This document shows, piece by piece, positions 35,249 through 46,000 of a stretch of DNA of 64,000 nt (positions are counted from its first letter, which is position 1; the number at the start of each line of letters is the position of its first letter). The notes under the pieces were generated by a model that was given only the letters and a program-made list of their open reading frames with translations, was not told the origin of the DNA and did no database searches. The translations under genes were made by a program, and so were the position numbers. The DNA comes from Mastigocoleus testarum BC008 (GTDB taxonomy: Bacteria > Cyanobacteriota > Cyanobacteriia > Cyanobacteriales > Nostocaceae), in assembly GCF_001456025.1 (NCBI RefSeq), contig NZ_LMTZ01000094.1, forward strand, positions 1-64,000. The letters are read 5' to 3'.

Positions 35249-35944
35249 TTACGCCTTACCATAAACCGGAATTACTGCACCACTAGTATCTTTAGCAATT
35301 TCTGAGCCCAAAAAACAAATAACTTCAGCTAAAGATTCTGGTTTTACCCACTTATCTGCATTTTCTGTACCCATTGCTTGTCGGTTACTGGGGGTATCAA
35401 TAATGCTGGGTAAAACCACATTCGCAGTAATATTCATTTCTTTTGTTTCATCTGCGATCGCTTTGGTTAAAGCTACTACTCCAGCTTTGGCTGCACAATA
35501 AGCTGCTAATTGTCCTGCTGGTTCTACAGCACCTCTAGAACCAATAGTAACAATCCGTCCATAGTCATTTTCCAGCATTCTTCTCAAACTGTGCTTGCAA
35601 ACTAGGAAAGTAGTATTTAAGTTTAAATCAAAATCTTGTTTCCAACGGTCAAATTCATATTCATTAACCTTACCCATTGAGAAACCCCCAACCAAATGGA
35701 TCAGTACATCCACTCGTTCCATACTATTAATTAAATTTTCTACCGATTTTTCTTGGGTTAGGTCGGTTTCAATGAATTTGATTCGAGCAAAGTCTGCAGG
35801 TGGAATTAAACTTTTGAGATTTTCGACTTCTTTTGCACTGCGGTAAGGTATGGTGACTTCTGCACCTTTGGAAAGAACTACCGGTGTAACACCGCGACCA
35901 AGTCCACCAGTCCCACCAGTTAGTAAAACTTGTTTACCTTTCAT
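35249..35944 (-). CDS. Short-chain dehydrogenase/reductase
   Basis: 231 residues, a classical SDR: cofactor motif LLTGGTGGLGRGV, an acidic strand FIETDLT, the structural NVNT-region equivalent (HLVGGFSMGKV, LNLNTTFLV), catalytic Ser in IVTIGSRGA and the YCAAK pair. It is compact with no extension. The substrate is unknown. A long upstream region separates it from the divergent unknown gene at 36380. Confidence 0.85.
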   Translation of the reverse strand: MKGKQVLLTGGTGGLGRGVTPVVLSKGAEVTIPYRSAKEVENLKSLIPPADFARIKFIETDLTQEKSVENLINSMERVDVLIHLVGGFSMGKVNEYEFDRWKQDFDLNLNTTFLVCKHSLRRMLENDYGRIVTIGSRGAVEPAGQLAAYCAAKAGVVALTKAIADETKEMNITANVVLPSIIDTPSNRQAMGTENADKWVKPESLAEVICFLGSEIAKDTSGAVIPVYGKA

Positions 35945-36379
35945 AATTTTTTTCTATACATAGATTTTCTAATTGAGGTATCCCAACATAAGCAAATATA
36001 ATTAGTGTCTGTTAGGAAATACTTGGAAAGTTACAAAAATACTTAGAGTTTTTCTTCAAATCTTACGGGAGTGAAAAGTAAAAAATAATTTATGCCCATA
36101 TATGTGAAGAATTCTAAATTGGGTTTTTGATATTTTTATGTTAAAAATAAAGTCTTCCAAACAACCTTTGAATACAGGAGAAATTAAACGATAAATAGAA
36201 ATAACCTTTTATATCCATAAGAATAATTTTGCCCACTAAAATCTGTACGATAACTTAAGGTTTAAACATAAATAGATATTTAAACTTAAAGTTTAGAGAT
36301 TAAGTTCAAAAAAGTTAATAATGATGTCTTAACTTAACGATAGTGGAACGATATTAACATCTCTCGGTCACAAAAGAAT
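35945..36379. other. Intergenic region between divergent genes
   Basis: 435 bp, AT-rich, between the SDR gene and the unknown gene at 36380. Short runs such as TTTAAACTTAAAG suggest local symmetry, but I see no defined operator or RNA gene. Confidence 0.4.
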
Positions 36380-37222
36380 ATGAATCAAGAAAAAATACCA
36401 CTATCAGGAATTTGGGATAGTAATGAATTGTGGTGGCTGCGAGGATTCAAGTTACCTACTTTATCTTGGTCGAAACCGATAGTAAAATACATGGGGCTAC
36501 CAACAGTTCTTGTGGATAATCTACAAGTATGGAAATCTATTTATCCCAGTATTGAATTTGAGTATCACAGACGAACTAAAACTAAACAACCAGAGCTTGA
36601 AATATTTCAAGGAATTAATAAACCTTTACCTTGGCAAAAAGTAGTTAAGTTGGCGTTACAAGAATTAGCGACTCTTCTGGGGCATAATGTTGCTGTTGAG
36701 TTCGAACATTGGGTTATCAGACACTTTTTATACAAGGAAATTCATTGGTCGATGAATGCTTGGTCCTATGTTTTAGATCGAGCTTGTCAAAACTTTGATT
36801 ATGATGAAAAACGAGTGGCTCCACCGGCAATTTTGACAATTATTCTTCCAGAAATTAAAAATCTGGTTATTTATAAAAATATAGAAGAACTGAGAGAAAT
36901 TGTAAGACGTATTTCTCCTCCTCCCGTTGGTGAAGATAAACCCCTGGGTATATGCAGCGATGCTTTATGGATTCAAGATATTGTTGAAGATGAGTCTATT
37001 ATTAAAGCATTAAAAATTATTGCGAGTAAAACCAGCCCTCAAGAACGTAAAGAAATTGTTAAATGGGCAGAACTTCAAGCAAAAAAGCTAAGTATGGGAA
37101 CAAGTTTAATTAATCCAGAAGATTTGAAAGGAGATAAATATTTACGGGTTGAGCCACCTTTATTCGACTTTCCTTCCATACTAGATGCTTCTCTTTTAGA
37201 AGATACAAATTTTACAATTTAA
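36380..37222 (+). CDS. Unknown soluble protein
   Basis: 280 residues, no recognised family. It is Trp-rich near the N-terminus (GIWDSNELWWLRGFKLP, LSWSKPIVKYMG) with a helical middle (WQKVVKLALQELATLLGHNV, VEFEHWVIRHFLYKEIHWS) and a charged C-terminal helix (KTSPQERKEIVKWAELQAKK). No signal peptide or membrane helix is visible. It is convergent with the WYL regulator at the edge of the CRISPR locus, but nothing in it points to a Cas role. The intact frame and start just after a long AT-rich upstream region support a real gene. Confidence 0.6.
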   Translation: MNQEKIPLSGIWDSNELWWLRGFKLPTLSWSKPIVKYMGLPTVLVDNLQVWKSIYPSIEFEYHRRTKTKQPELEIFQGINKPLPWQKVVKLALQELATLLGHNVAVEFEHWVIRHFLYKEIHWSMNAWSYVLDRACQNFDYDEKRVAPPAILTIILPEIKNLVIYKNIEELREIVRRISPPPVGEDKPLGICSDALWIQDIVEDESIIKALKIIASKTSPQERKEIVKWAELQAKKLSMGTSLINPEDLKGDKYLRVEPPLFDFPSILDASLLEDTNFTI

Positions 37223-37340
37223 CTTTAGCTTTCGCGCTTCAGCGATCCCAAATATTAGGATTGCGTATTTGGTTTAGGACATTTTTTGTTATTCGTATCC
37301 TGTCTAGTGTTCCCTATTTCCCTGTTGCTAGAAGCAACAA

Positions 37341-38372
37341 TTATGTTCTAATATTTCTTAGCTGTTCTGTGTTTTTTGTTCCCTGTTCCCTGTTCCCTTT
37401 TAAGAAAACAAATTTTTTCTCATAATTTCTATTACCTTTTTGATATTCTTTTCTAATTTCTTCAACAAACCAATCAGGTGTTAGTACTTGGGCGTTGGAA
37501 CCATAGCGTAAAATCCTTTGACGAAACCAGAAGGGATAGTCTTGTTCAGCAACAATTTCAACAAATCTGGCGTTTAAATCGCGTTTGATTACTGTCTCAT
37601 TTGGTCTGCGGGTCTGATAATTTGCTAAACTTCCGCTCAGACGATAAGTAATATCAATTTTTGCAAAGTCACAAGAAACCCAATGAACATCACTTGAAGC
37701 GCCAACATTAATAATTTTATCAATCCGAAAGATACGATTTTGGTCTACATTGGGAAACTCTGTAAACCGCCAAGAATTCCAGTCAGGTACAAAAGCAAAC
37801 AAATAAAGGCTACCATCATGCAATCTTAATTCCGAGCGATCGATATCCCAATTACGCTCTTTCCCTTTACTGCTTTGATACCGAATTGTATAACGTTTTT
37901 GTTGTTCGATTCTTTCTTGGATTTTAGTGACAGTATCTTCTAGTTGGCGATCGCTATAGTCTGCGGGAGGACTAAAATCTACTTTGAGATGGGGTGGTAT
38001 GTCGCTTTTTTTGATGTCCCCAATGCGCAAAATTTGGGTAGCTTGAGCGGAAAAACCCATATCGGTTAAAAAATAAGCTGCTAATGCTAGAGCTTCTCGC
38101 TGTTTGGGGGAAAGAATTACCGGAAAGTTTGCATCTATCAATTGGTAGGGGTGATGGGGTGCGCTTTTAATTTCTATTCCGCAGTCTCTGAGTTTGCGAA
38201 CTGTTCGAGTTAGTTTTTGAGGTGTATCACCATCAGATTTACCATGATTTTCTAGAAAGCCAGAAAGTAATTGGGATAGGTCTTCTCTTGTTCGTGGTTT
38301 TTCGGCTAATAGTTTCAGAATTTCTAGAGCAAAACCTATTTGGTTGTAGTTTTTAGTTTTTTTCGCATGCAT
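37341..38372 (-). CDS. WYL-domain transcriptional regulator
   Basis: About 343 residues. An N-terminal winged helix (GFALEILKLLAEKPRTREDL) is followed by the WYL region (YTIRYQSSKGKERNWDIDRS, LRLHDGSLYLFAFVPD, FRIDKI) and a WCX-like C-terminal domain ending PDWFVEEIRKEYQKGNRNYE. WYL regulators near type I-D loci are thought to sense nucleotides and control cas genes. I use the ATG at 38372, 9 bp inside a TTG. It lies 148 bp from the leader-distal end of CRISPR array 1 and reads away from it. The C-terminal tail (KGNREQGTKNTEQLRNI) comes from a dispersed repeat-like sequence. Confidence 0.85.
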   Translation of the reverse strand: MHAKKTKNYNQIGFALEILKLLAEKPRTREDLSQLLSGFLENHGKSDGDTPQKLTRTVRKLRDCGIEIKSAPHHPYQLIDANFPVILSPKQREALALAAYFLTDMGFSAQATQILRIGDIKKSDIPPHLKVDFSPPADYSDRQLEDTVTKIQERIEQQKRYTIRYQSSKGKERNWDIDRSELRLHDGSLYLFAFVPDWNSWRFTEFPNVDQNRIFRIDKIINVGASSDVHWVSCDFAKIDITYRLSGSLANYQTRRPNETVIKRDLNARFVEIVAEQDYPFWFRQRILRYGSNAQVLTPDWFVEEIRKEYQKGNRNYEKKFVFLKGNREQGTKNTEQLRNIRT

Positions 38373-38520
38373 GTTTTTCAATCCCGTAAGACAGAATTCA
38401 TGAATTGAAAGATGATTTAAAACTGTTTTATAACCAAATAATTATTGTTTCAAGTCCATAAAGAAGGATTTTTTAATCTTAAAGAAGGAAAGAAATATCT
38501 CTTAATTTTTATTATTCTTT

Positions 38521-40309
38521 GTTTCACCCGCAAGCGGGATTAAGTAAGTTGAAAGTCCGACCAAATAGGGGTATTAGGTTTAATTCTATTTTGGTTTCAA
38601 TCCCGCAAGCGGGATTAAGTAAGTTGAAAGTAGACTGACCAGTTAATTCAAAATTAAGTCTAAGGTTTCAATCCCGCAAGCGGGATTAAGTAAGTTGAAA
38701 GAGCAGCTACCTTAACTTTGTTAGCGTTTGCTGCACGTTTCAATCCCGCAAGCGGGATTAAGTAAGTTGAAAGGATGATTACCAAGAATTAAGAACACCA
38801 GACAGTTTGTTTCAATCCCGCAAGCGGGATTAAGTAAGTTGAAAGGGAAATATTGAATCATCTGCCGCCGAAGTTCAGCTGGTGTTTCAATCCCGCAAGC
38901 GGGATTAAGTAAGTTGAAAGAATTACGCTGAACAAGTTAAATAAGTCCCGTTTACCGTTTCAATCCCGCAAGCGGGATTAAGTAAGTTGAAAGAATTAAA
39001 ACGCGCTGCTAAGGTGGTGTTGCATCATGTTTCAATCCCGCAAGCGGGATTAAGTAAGTTGAAAGTAACGTCAATCAACAACACAAAAACCTTGATTAAG
39101 AGTTTCAATCCCGCAAGCGGGATTAAGTAAGTTGAAAGCGGGGATTAAAAGAACAACGCAATTTTGATGTTGCGTTTCAATCCCGCAAGCGGGATTAAGT
39201 AAGTTGAAAGAAAGGATGGAACTAGAGAAAAACCTAGTGCTGCCGTGTTTCAATCCCGCAAGCGGGATTAAGTAAGTTGAAAGACTTGATCAAAAAAAAT
39301 TTCAAATTCGTTATTCTTCCGTTTCAATCCCGCAAGCGGGATTAAGTAAGTTGAAAGCTAGAAATTATGCTTTCCTAAAGTGTGTAAGAGAAGGTTTCAA
39401 TCCCGCAAGCGGGATTAAGTAAGTTGAAAGAGCCAAGAGTTTTTATGATGCTGGGTTTTATACATTTGTTTCAATCCCGCAAGCGGGATTAAGTAAGTTG
39501 AAAGCCGTATGGGCATTCCGTCCTAGCTTTCTAGTTAACGTTTCAATCCCGCAAGCGGGATTAAGTAAGTTGAAAGCCTTCGCAAAAAGGGCAAACCTTT
39601 CTTACTATTAAAGTTTCAATCCCGCAAGCGGGATTAAGTAAGTTGAAAGGTGTAAGTAATTTCTTAAGTAACCCGTCGTTCAGCATGTTTCAATCCCGCA
39701 AGCGGGATTAAGTAAGTTGAAAGTTATCCGTGCTGCATTAGAAACAGATGGTATTCCCCCGTTTCAATCCCGCAAGCGGGATTAAGTAAGTTGAAAGTAT
39801 CTAAAACCTAAATTCACAAATAATTTGAAGCGGTTTCAATCCCGCAAGCGGGATTAAGTAAGTTGAAAGAATACTAAGCCCAAGAAAAAGAAAGCTCCCA
39901 AGACGTTTCAATCCCGCAAGCGGGATTAAGTAAGTTGAAAGAAAAAGTATTCCAACTCATGCAAGATTCAAAAGATTGTTTCAATCCCGCAAGCGGGATT
40001 AAGTAAGTTGAAAGTTGGACAATCAAAAATTATCCCATGATGAAGCAGAGGCAAGTTTCAATCCCGCAAGCGGGATTAAGTAAGTTGAAAGTGTATAGAG
40101 GTCGTGGTTATATGGAAGCTAGCAATGGTTTCAATCCCGCAAGCGGGATTAAGTAAGTTGAAAGTGTTATCAATTTCCAAACAACTCAGCTCCAGGCAAG
40201 TTTCAATCCCGCAAGCGGGATTAAGTAAGTTGAAAGTCATATGATCGGAGATATTCTTATCCCTGATTTCTGGTTTCAATCCCGCAAGCGGGATTAAGTA
40301 AGTTGAAAG
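38521..40309 (-). CRISPR. CRISPR array 1, 25 repeats and 24 spacers
   Basis: Repeats of 37 bp, on the plus strand starting GTTTCAATCCCGCAAGCGGG and ending TTAAGTAAGTTGAAAG, recur every 71-76 bp; spacers are about 34-39 bp. The copy at 38521-38555 lacks two bases and is the decayed distal end. The leader at 40310-40499 is homologous to that of array 2, so the crRNA strand is minus and the repeat should be read as CTTTCAACTTACTTAATCCC followed by GCTTGCGGGATTGAAAC. It differs from the array 2 repeat at only a few 5' positions. The two adjoin one I-D cas set and are probably both served by its Cas6. Confidence 0.97.
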
Positions 40310-40499
40310 TCCGCCATCCAGAACCCAATAAAATAGCTATTTCCACAACCGATTTTGTCGGGGGAATTTAAAATTCCCATTTTAGCGATTGAGAAAATAT
40401 GAAACATCAAGTAACGAAACTCTGAAAATATTGAATTGTCAAGGTTCTGGCGTTTTGTCGGGACCCCAGGGTTTTCGCCCTCGCTTTCCCCCGTCAAAT
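40310..40499 (-). promoter_or_regulatory. Leader of CRISPR array 1
   Basis: 190 bp that, read on the minus strand, align without visible gaps to the leader of array 2 (51898-52087): shared TTTGACGGG, AACCCTGG, CAGAACCTTGACAATTCAAT and the end GGTTCTGGATGGCGGA. It should hold the array promoter and integration signals. The remaining 294 bp to cas3' (40500-40793) must carry the cas promoter; I could not identify its boxes. Confidence 0.8.
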
Positions 40500-40793
40500 T
40501 TACGCTTCCTGTATAAGATACAGCCCTTACTTGAAATTGTCGATTACAAAAATTCATTTTTTTATTTTAAATCTTATCAAAGCTTTGCTACAAGGGCAGT
40601 TCGAGACTATGTAACAGAATTTATACCAACAATAAACCAGTTGTTATCATTTTTTGACTAGGACTTTTTTGCAATCAGCATTATCTTGGACTCAATCGAA
40701 ATTTTTACAAACCATGAAATTGAAATAACTATGAAATCTAAAACTTCGTGACACAAAAAATTTGAATTGAAATTTCAAACATTCTGAGCAAAC

Positions 40794-42986
40794 ATGGTGA
40801 AACTTCAAATACAACCACTCTACTCCCAACTTAATCCGGGATTGGGGAATTGTCCTCTTGGCTGCAAACACCAATGTCAAGTATATCAGAAAGCCCCCAA
40901 TCTTAAACCTCCTGTAGGTAGTACTTGTCCTTTATCTTCCCATCAAGCCCAAACTTGTGCGGAAGTCATGCATGGTGATGCAGACATTATATTTAATACT
41001 TCTGCAACTGGGGATGGTAAATCTTTAGGTGCAAATTTACCAACATTACTTGATGATAATTTTCGCATCATGGGGTTATATCCCACCATTGAATTAGTTG
41101 AAGACCAAGCCGAACAACAAAAAGGTTATCATCAATTATTTGGTTTAGATCCGACCCTAAGAGTTGATCGTATTTATGGCGCAGATTTAAGCCGAAGAGT
41201 AAAACAAGCAGAAGAAAGTAACAAATTTCAAGAGTTATTATTGGCGATTCAACAAAAACCAGTTTTACTTACCAATCCCGACATTTTTCACTATATTACC
41301 CACTACCAATATCGAGATTCGGCATATGGAAATGATTTATTACCGTTGATATTAGCAGAATGGCCAGACTTATGGGTGTTTGATGAGTTCCATATTTTTG
41401 GGTCACATCAAGAAACAGCAGCCTTAAATAGTATGACATTAATTCGTCGTACCCAAGAACACACATCACGTCCTCGGAGATTTTTATTTACTTCTGCAAC
41501 TCCCAAACCAGATTTTATTACACAGTTGCAGCAAACAGGTTTCAAAATTGCAACAGTGGAAGGAGTATACACAAATCAAGCAGCTCCAGGTTATCGTCAA
41601 ATTCTCCAAGCAGTAGAATTAGAATTTGTAATTTTGAAAGATACCGATACCTCACAATGGTTAGAGGAAATCGTTCCCCAAATTCGAAAGATATTGGATA
41701 GAGAAAAACGAGGTCGGGGACTAATTATCGTTAATTCGGTTGCTAAAGCTGGTTTGATAACTCATCAACTCGAAGAATTATTACCCAATGTAATAGTAAG
41801 AGAAGTTAGCGGAAGGGTAGATCGTCAAGAAAGAAAACAAACAAAAGAAGAATTAAAGAATTCCGAACAACCTGTTTTAGTAGTGGGAACATCAGCAGTA
41901 GATGTGGGAGTTGATTTTCGGATTCATCTATTGATATTTGAGAGTAGTGATTCCGCAACAGTGATTCAACGTTTAGGACGTTTGGGAAGACATTCTGGAT
42001 TCTCTTTATATAAAGCCTTTATTTTAATTCCTGGTTATACACCTTGGGTTATGTCCCGTTTGCAAGAAAAACTTGAAACCCTAGTTGATTCTCAAGATTC
42101 TCGAAATTCTCACAGTTCTCAAAACTCTCAAGATTCTCAAAAAACTATTGATCGTAGTCAATTAAACGATGTCATTAAAGATGCTTTTGATTCTCCTAAA
42201 GAATTCGAGGAATATCGCAAACGTTGGGGTGGATTACAAGCACAGGGGATGCTTTGGCGTATGAGTCGGGAAAACGCTAAAGTAAGTAAATCTATTCGCG
42301 ATCGCATTACAGAAGACTTGCAAAATATCTGTTCGCAGAACTTAGAATCTCTAAGTAAGCAATGGTATGGAATGGGAAATAGCGATATAGGTAAAGCAAC
42401 TCAAGAAGAACTTCTACGTTTTCGGGGTAGTTCGACTCTACAAGCAGGTGTTTGGGATCGTTCTTATCGCTTTTATACCTATGATTTACTCAAACTTTTA
42501 CCTTATGCATTTGTAGAAGTTACAGATAGAGATACTTTCTTAGAAGCAGCATCAAATGCAAATCATGGTGAAGAAGAATTTCCCAAAAATTATATTCGAG
42601 TCTACTTCCAGATTGAGGGATGGGTAGACAAACGCTTTGATTTAACTCTGCATTGTAATCGTAAAAGTAACGAACTTAAATATTGTCAATTAATTTTAAT
42701 AGATAAATTAAGCCTTGTGGGACATCCCCAATCTGAGGTTATTAACTGCTTACAAAAACAGAAAATCCTCGCTTTTCTAGTTCCGGTTGCGAAAAAACCC
42801 AGTAATAGTCATTGGGATGTAAGTAAAACTCTGCGACTCAGTCCATTATTTGGTTTATATCGTCTAACTGACGCTGACGAACAAGCTTATGCTTGCGCTT
42901 TTAATCAGGATGCATTGCTTTTAGAAGCATGCAAATGGAGATTGAAAAAATTCACCCGTAACCGATTTGAGTCGTCAATATTTTAA
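40794..42986 (+). CDS. cas3: Type I-D CRISPR-associated helicase Cas3'
   Basis: 730 residues. A Cys-rich N-terminus (NCPLGCKHQC) precedes a superfamily 2 helicase: Walker A SATGDGKSLGAN near residue 70, DEFH box in LWVFDEFHIFG, LFTSATPKPDF (motif III) and VIQRLGRLGRH (motif VI). No HD nuclease domain is present; in type I-D the HD part resides in Cas10d, so this is the helicase-only form that unwinds target DNA. A Ser/Gln/Asn-rich insertion near residue 433 (DSQDSRNSHSSQNSQDSQ) is encoded by a 9-bp repeat. First gene of the cas cluster, sharing its upstream region with the leader of array 1. Confidence 0.93.
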   Translation: MVKLQIQPLYSQLNPGLGNCPLGCKHQCQVYQKAPNLKPPVGSTCPLSSHQAQTCAEVMHGDADIIFNTSATGDGKSLGANLPTLLDDNFRIMGLYPTIELVEDQAEQQKGYHQLFGLDPTLRVDRIYGADLSRRVKQAEESNKFQELLLAIQQKPVLLTNPDIFHYITHYQYRDSAYGNDLLPLILAEWPDLWVFDEFHIFGSHQETAALNSMTLIRRTQEHTSRPRRFLFTSATPKPDFITQLQQTGFKIATVEGVYTNQAAPGYRQILQAVELEFVILKDTDTSQWLEEIVPQIRKILDREKRGRGLIIVNSVAKAGLITHQLEELLPNVIVREVSGRVDRQERKQTKEELKNSEQPVLVVGTSAVDVGVDFRIHLLIFESSDSATVIQRLGRLGRHSGFSLYKAFILIPGYTPWVMSRLQEKLETLVDSQDSRNSHSSQNSQDSQKTIDRSQLNDVIKDAFDSPKEFEEYRKRWGGLQAQGMLWRMSRENAKVSKSIRDRITEDLQNICSQNLESLSKQWYGMGNSDIGKATQEELLRFRGSSTLQAGVWDRSYRFYTYDLLKLLPYAFVEVTDRDTFLEAASNANHGEEEFPKNYIRVYFQIEGWVDKRFDLTLHCNRKSNELKYCQLILIDKLSLVGHPQSEVINCLQKQKILAFLVPVAKKPSNSHWDVSKTLRLSPLFGLYRLTDADEQAYACAFNQDALLLEACKWRLKKFTRNRFESSIF
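42087..42142 (+). repeat. In-frame 9-bp repeats inside cas3'
   Basis: Degenerate units of TCTCAAGAT give the DSQDSRNSHSSQNSQDSQ stretch. It lies between helicase motif VI and the C-terminal part, where a surface linker is likely. Confidence 0.6.
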
Positions 42987-43018
42987 TTATCCCAGTAATT
43001 TTAAAGAAAATAGAATAC

Positions 43019-43038
43019 TTATGTCCTATGGACACGCT
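43019..43038. repeat. Dispersed TTATGTCCTATGGACACGCT repeat
   Basis: A copy (one base different) of the element at 4476 and 4535, located in the 85-bp gap between cas3' and cas10d. Confidence 0.6.
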
Positions 43039-43071
43039 TTGCTAATGACTTGCGCGTAGCGCTCAATCACC

Positions 43072-46000
43072 ATGAGAACCCTATTACAAACTCTACTCCT
43101 CCAAACCTTAAGTACAGATACCGATCCAATTCTGCGTTCCTACATCGAAACTGTATTACCAGCTTTAGAAAGAGAATTTTCCCTCGCAACAGCTTTAGGA
43201 GGTTCAGAAACAGCACACTATCAAGTTTTATCTTTACTTGGTGACCAATACGCAAAAGATAAAGCACAAAAATGGTCTCAAAGCTCTGACCAAAGTTTGA
43301 TGGTTCATGTCCTCAATGCTTTGCTTACATCTTGGAATTTAATTCCCCATTTAAATTCTGTAAATCTAAATTCTGCAAATCTAAATTCTGCAAATCTAAA
43401 TCCTGCAAATCTAAATCCTGCAAATTCTCTTTCAGAGATTGAAAAAAGATTGCTATGTTTGGGAATTACCTTGCATGATTATGACAAACACTGTCGCTCT
43501 CAAGTAATTCAACCTCCCTCATCAGATAATATTCCCAAAATTCTTAAAATCTGTGAAGAATTGGGGGAAAAACTAAACTTTAGTTTGTTTTGGTCGGAAT
43601 GGCGAAACTACCTGTTAGACATTGCTTTTTTAGCCCAAAATACTCAATTTAAACATGGAACAAATATCATTCCTGCGAATTGGTTAACAAGCGGATATAA
43701 ATTTGCAATTAATGACTCTCGTCGTTTGACTTCACCATTACGTCACCTGTTAGCTTTCGGTGATATTGCAGTTCATTTAACCGATCCGGGAGACATTGAT
43801 ACTGAAACAGGAGGTGATAGACTGCGGGAGCATTTACGTTTTTTAAATATCAATAAAAAACTTGTTTATCATCGCTTGAGAGATACTGTAGGAATTCTCA
43901 CCAATGGGATTCATAATGCTACCATTCAATTTGCTAAAGAGTTAGACTGGGAACCAATTTTATTTTTCGCTCAAGGAGTAGTTTATCTTGCTCCTAATGA
44001 TAATCAGACTCCCGACAATGTAGAGCTACAAGAATTTATATATTCCCAAATAAGTGGTTTATTGAGTAGCAAAATGTTACGAGGAGAGGTTGGATTTAAA
44101 CGAGATGGTAAAGGTTTAAAAGCCGCTCCACAAACATTAGAATTATTAACAGCAGCGGAAATTATTCGAGAACTTCCCCTTATTATCGCTGTAAAAGTCG
44201 CGAATCAGAAAGACCCAGCGACCCCCAAGCGCTTAGCAAAATTATCTTTGACCGAATCCGAACAAAAATTTTTAGCAAAAGGAGCAGATTTCCGCGCTGA
44301 TCGCATTGCTGAATTTATTTTATTTGCGGAAAAGGAACTTTTACGGAAATCTCCTAAATATATTACTTGGATTCTCGATAATTTAAAACTAACCAATAAA
44401 ATTTTACCCGAACAGACACAATTAGAAAAGGGTGGAGTAAACTATGGCTGGTACCAAGCTGCAGCATATTACATAGCAGAGAATTCTGCGTTAATACCGG
44501 AAGAAATTACAGATAAATTATTAGAAATAGCGGAAAAATTAGCCGAATGGGCAGAAAATAATGATTTATTAGCTCAACATCATAATGTAACAAAAGAGGT
44601 ACTGCAAGAGTATCTCAGCAAATATTTAGAAGTAAAGGGATGGGAAAGCGAAGAATCATCATTTTTGAGTGAATTAGCAGGATATACAATTGCAAAAACA
44701 AAAGTAGCGAAACAACCAATTTGCTCTCTCAGTTCTGGAGAATTCATTTCAGAAGACCAAATGGATTCAGTTGTGCTCTTTAAACCTCAACAATATAGTA
44801 ATAAAAATTCCTTAGGTGGTGGGAAAATCAAACGAGGAATTTCCAAAATTTGGTCCTTAGAAATGCTCTTGCGTCAAGCATTATGGGGTGTACCAGCAGG
44901 AAAACTAGAAGAACAGCAACCAATATATTTATATATATTTCCAGCATATGTTTATTCACCACAAACTGCTACTGCAATCAAACTTTTGGTCAATAATATA
45001 AAGCGATTAAATATGAGGGAAATTTGTAAACAATGGGTAAGTTCGGGAATGAGTAATGATGGGCTACAAAATTTAAATTGGTTATTAGATGATGAAATAG
45101 AATCTGGACGCTATCACAAAAACCAACAAAAAGATAAATATGCAGGGGAAGATTTGCCATTTATGGCGATGACTTACACTAAAACACTTGATAAAACACT
45201 CACCGATGCATGGGTAAAACCAGCTTTTTTAGCTATAACATTACCAATATTATTAGGTGTAAAAGTAGTTGCTACCAGTAGCTCATTTCCTCTATACAAA
45301 AATGATAGTGACTTTAAAGAATCCGTTATTCTTGATGGTCCTGCAGGTTTTTGGAATTTACTTGGTTTATCAACATCTTTACGAATTCAAGACTTACAAA
45401 AAGCAATTCAAAAACTATTAATAGCTTACAGTTTGAATTTAGATACTCGCAGTTCGTCAAAAGATCCAAAATGGCGAGATTTAATTAAAACAGTGAGAGA
45501 AATAACCACCAATGTACTCAATATATTTGCTTTAGCGAATCAAGGATTGCGACGTAATGATTCAAAACGAAATCCCACATCAGAAGAAATTCAACGTTAT
45601 TGGAAATATGCTCAAATCTGGGTAGGAAATGACGACAATAATCATGAATCATGTAGAGACATTCCATGGAACGTCTCTACCGAGGATATTTCACAAACAA
45701 ATAATACTTACCAAAATAAAAGTGGAGGAAAATATTTAATGCAGCTAATGACAAAATTAGTCAAACAATACAGAACTTTCTATCAAGTAAAATTAGGCGA
45801 ATCAAGCCATACAATATTACTTCCCCTATCAAAAGCCTTAGAAGTAATATTAAGCGTTCCTCAACAAATTGATTGCGAAGACATTATTTTACAAGGAGCG
45901 GGACAACTCAAAGATGCTTTAGAACGTCAAGAAGTATATAAACGTCCCTTAATTGCAGATAAATCTATCGACTACACCACTAGACAAGCACAAGAAATCG

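Noticed and set aside
39071..39253. Open frames within the CRISPR arrays encoding repeated FNLLNPACGIET
   Set aside because: The peptide comes from translating the CRISPR repeat; it is not a gene.
40389..40661. Open frame of 90 codons on the plus strand across the CRISPR leader
   Set aside because: It overlaps the array 1 leader, has no homologue or ribosome binding site that I can see, and is best explained as chance in conserved leader DNA.
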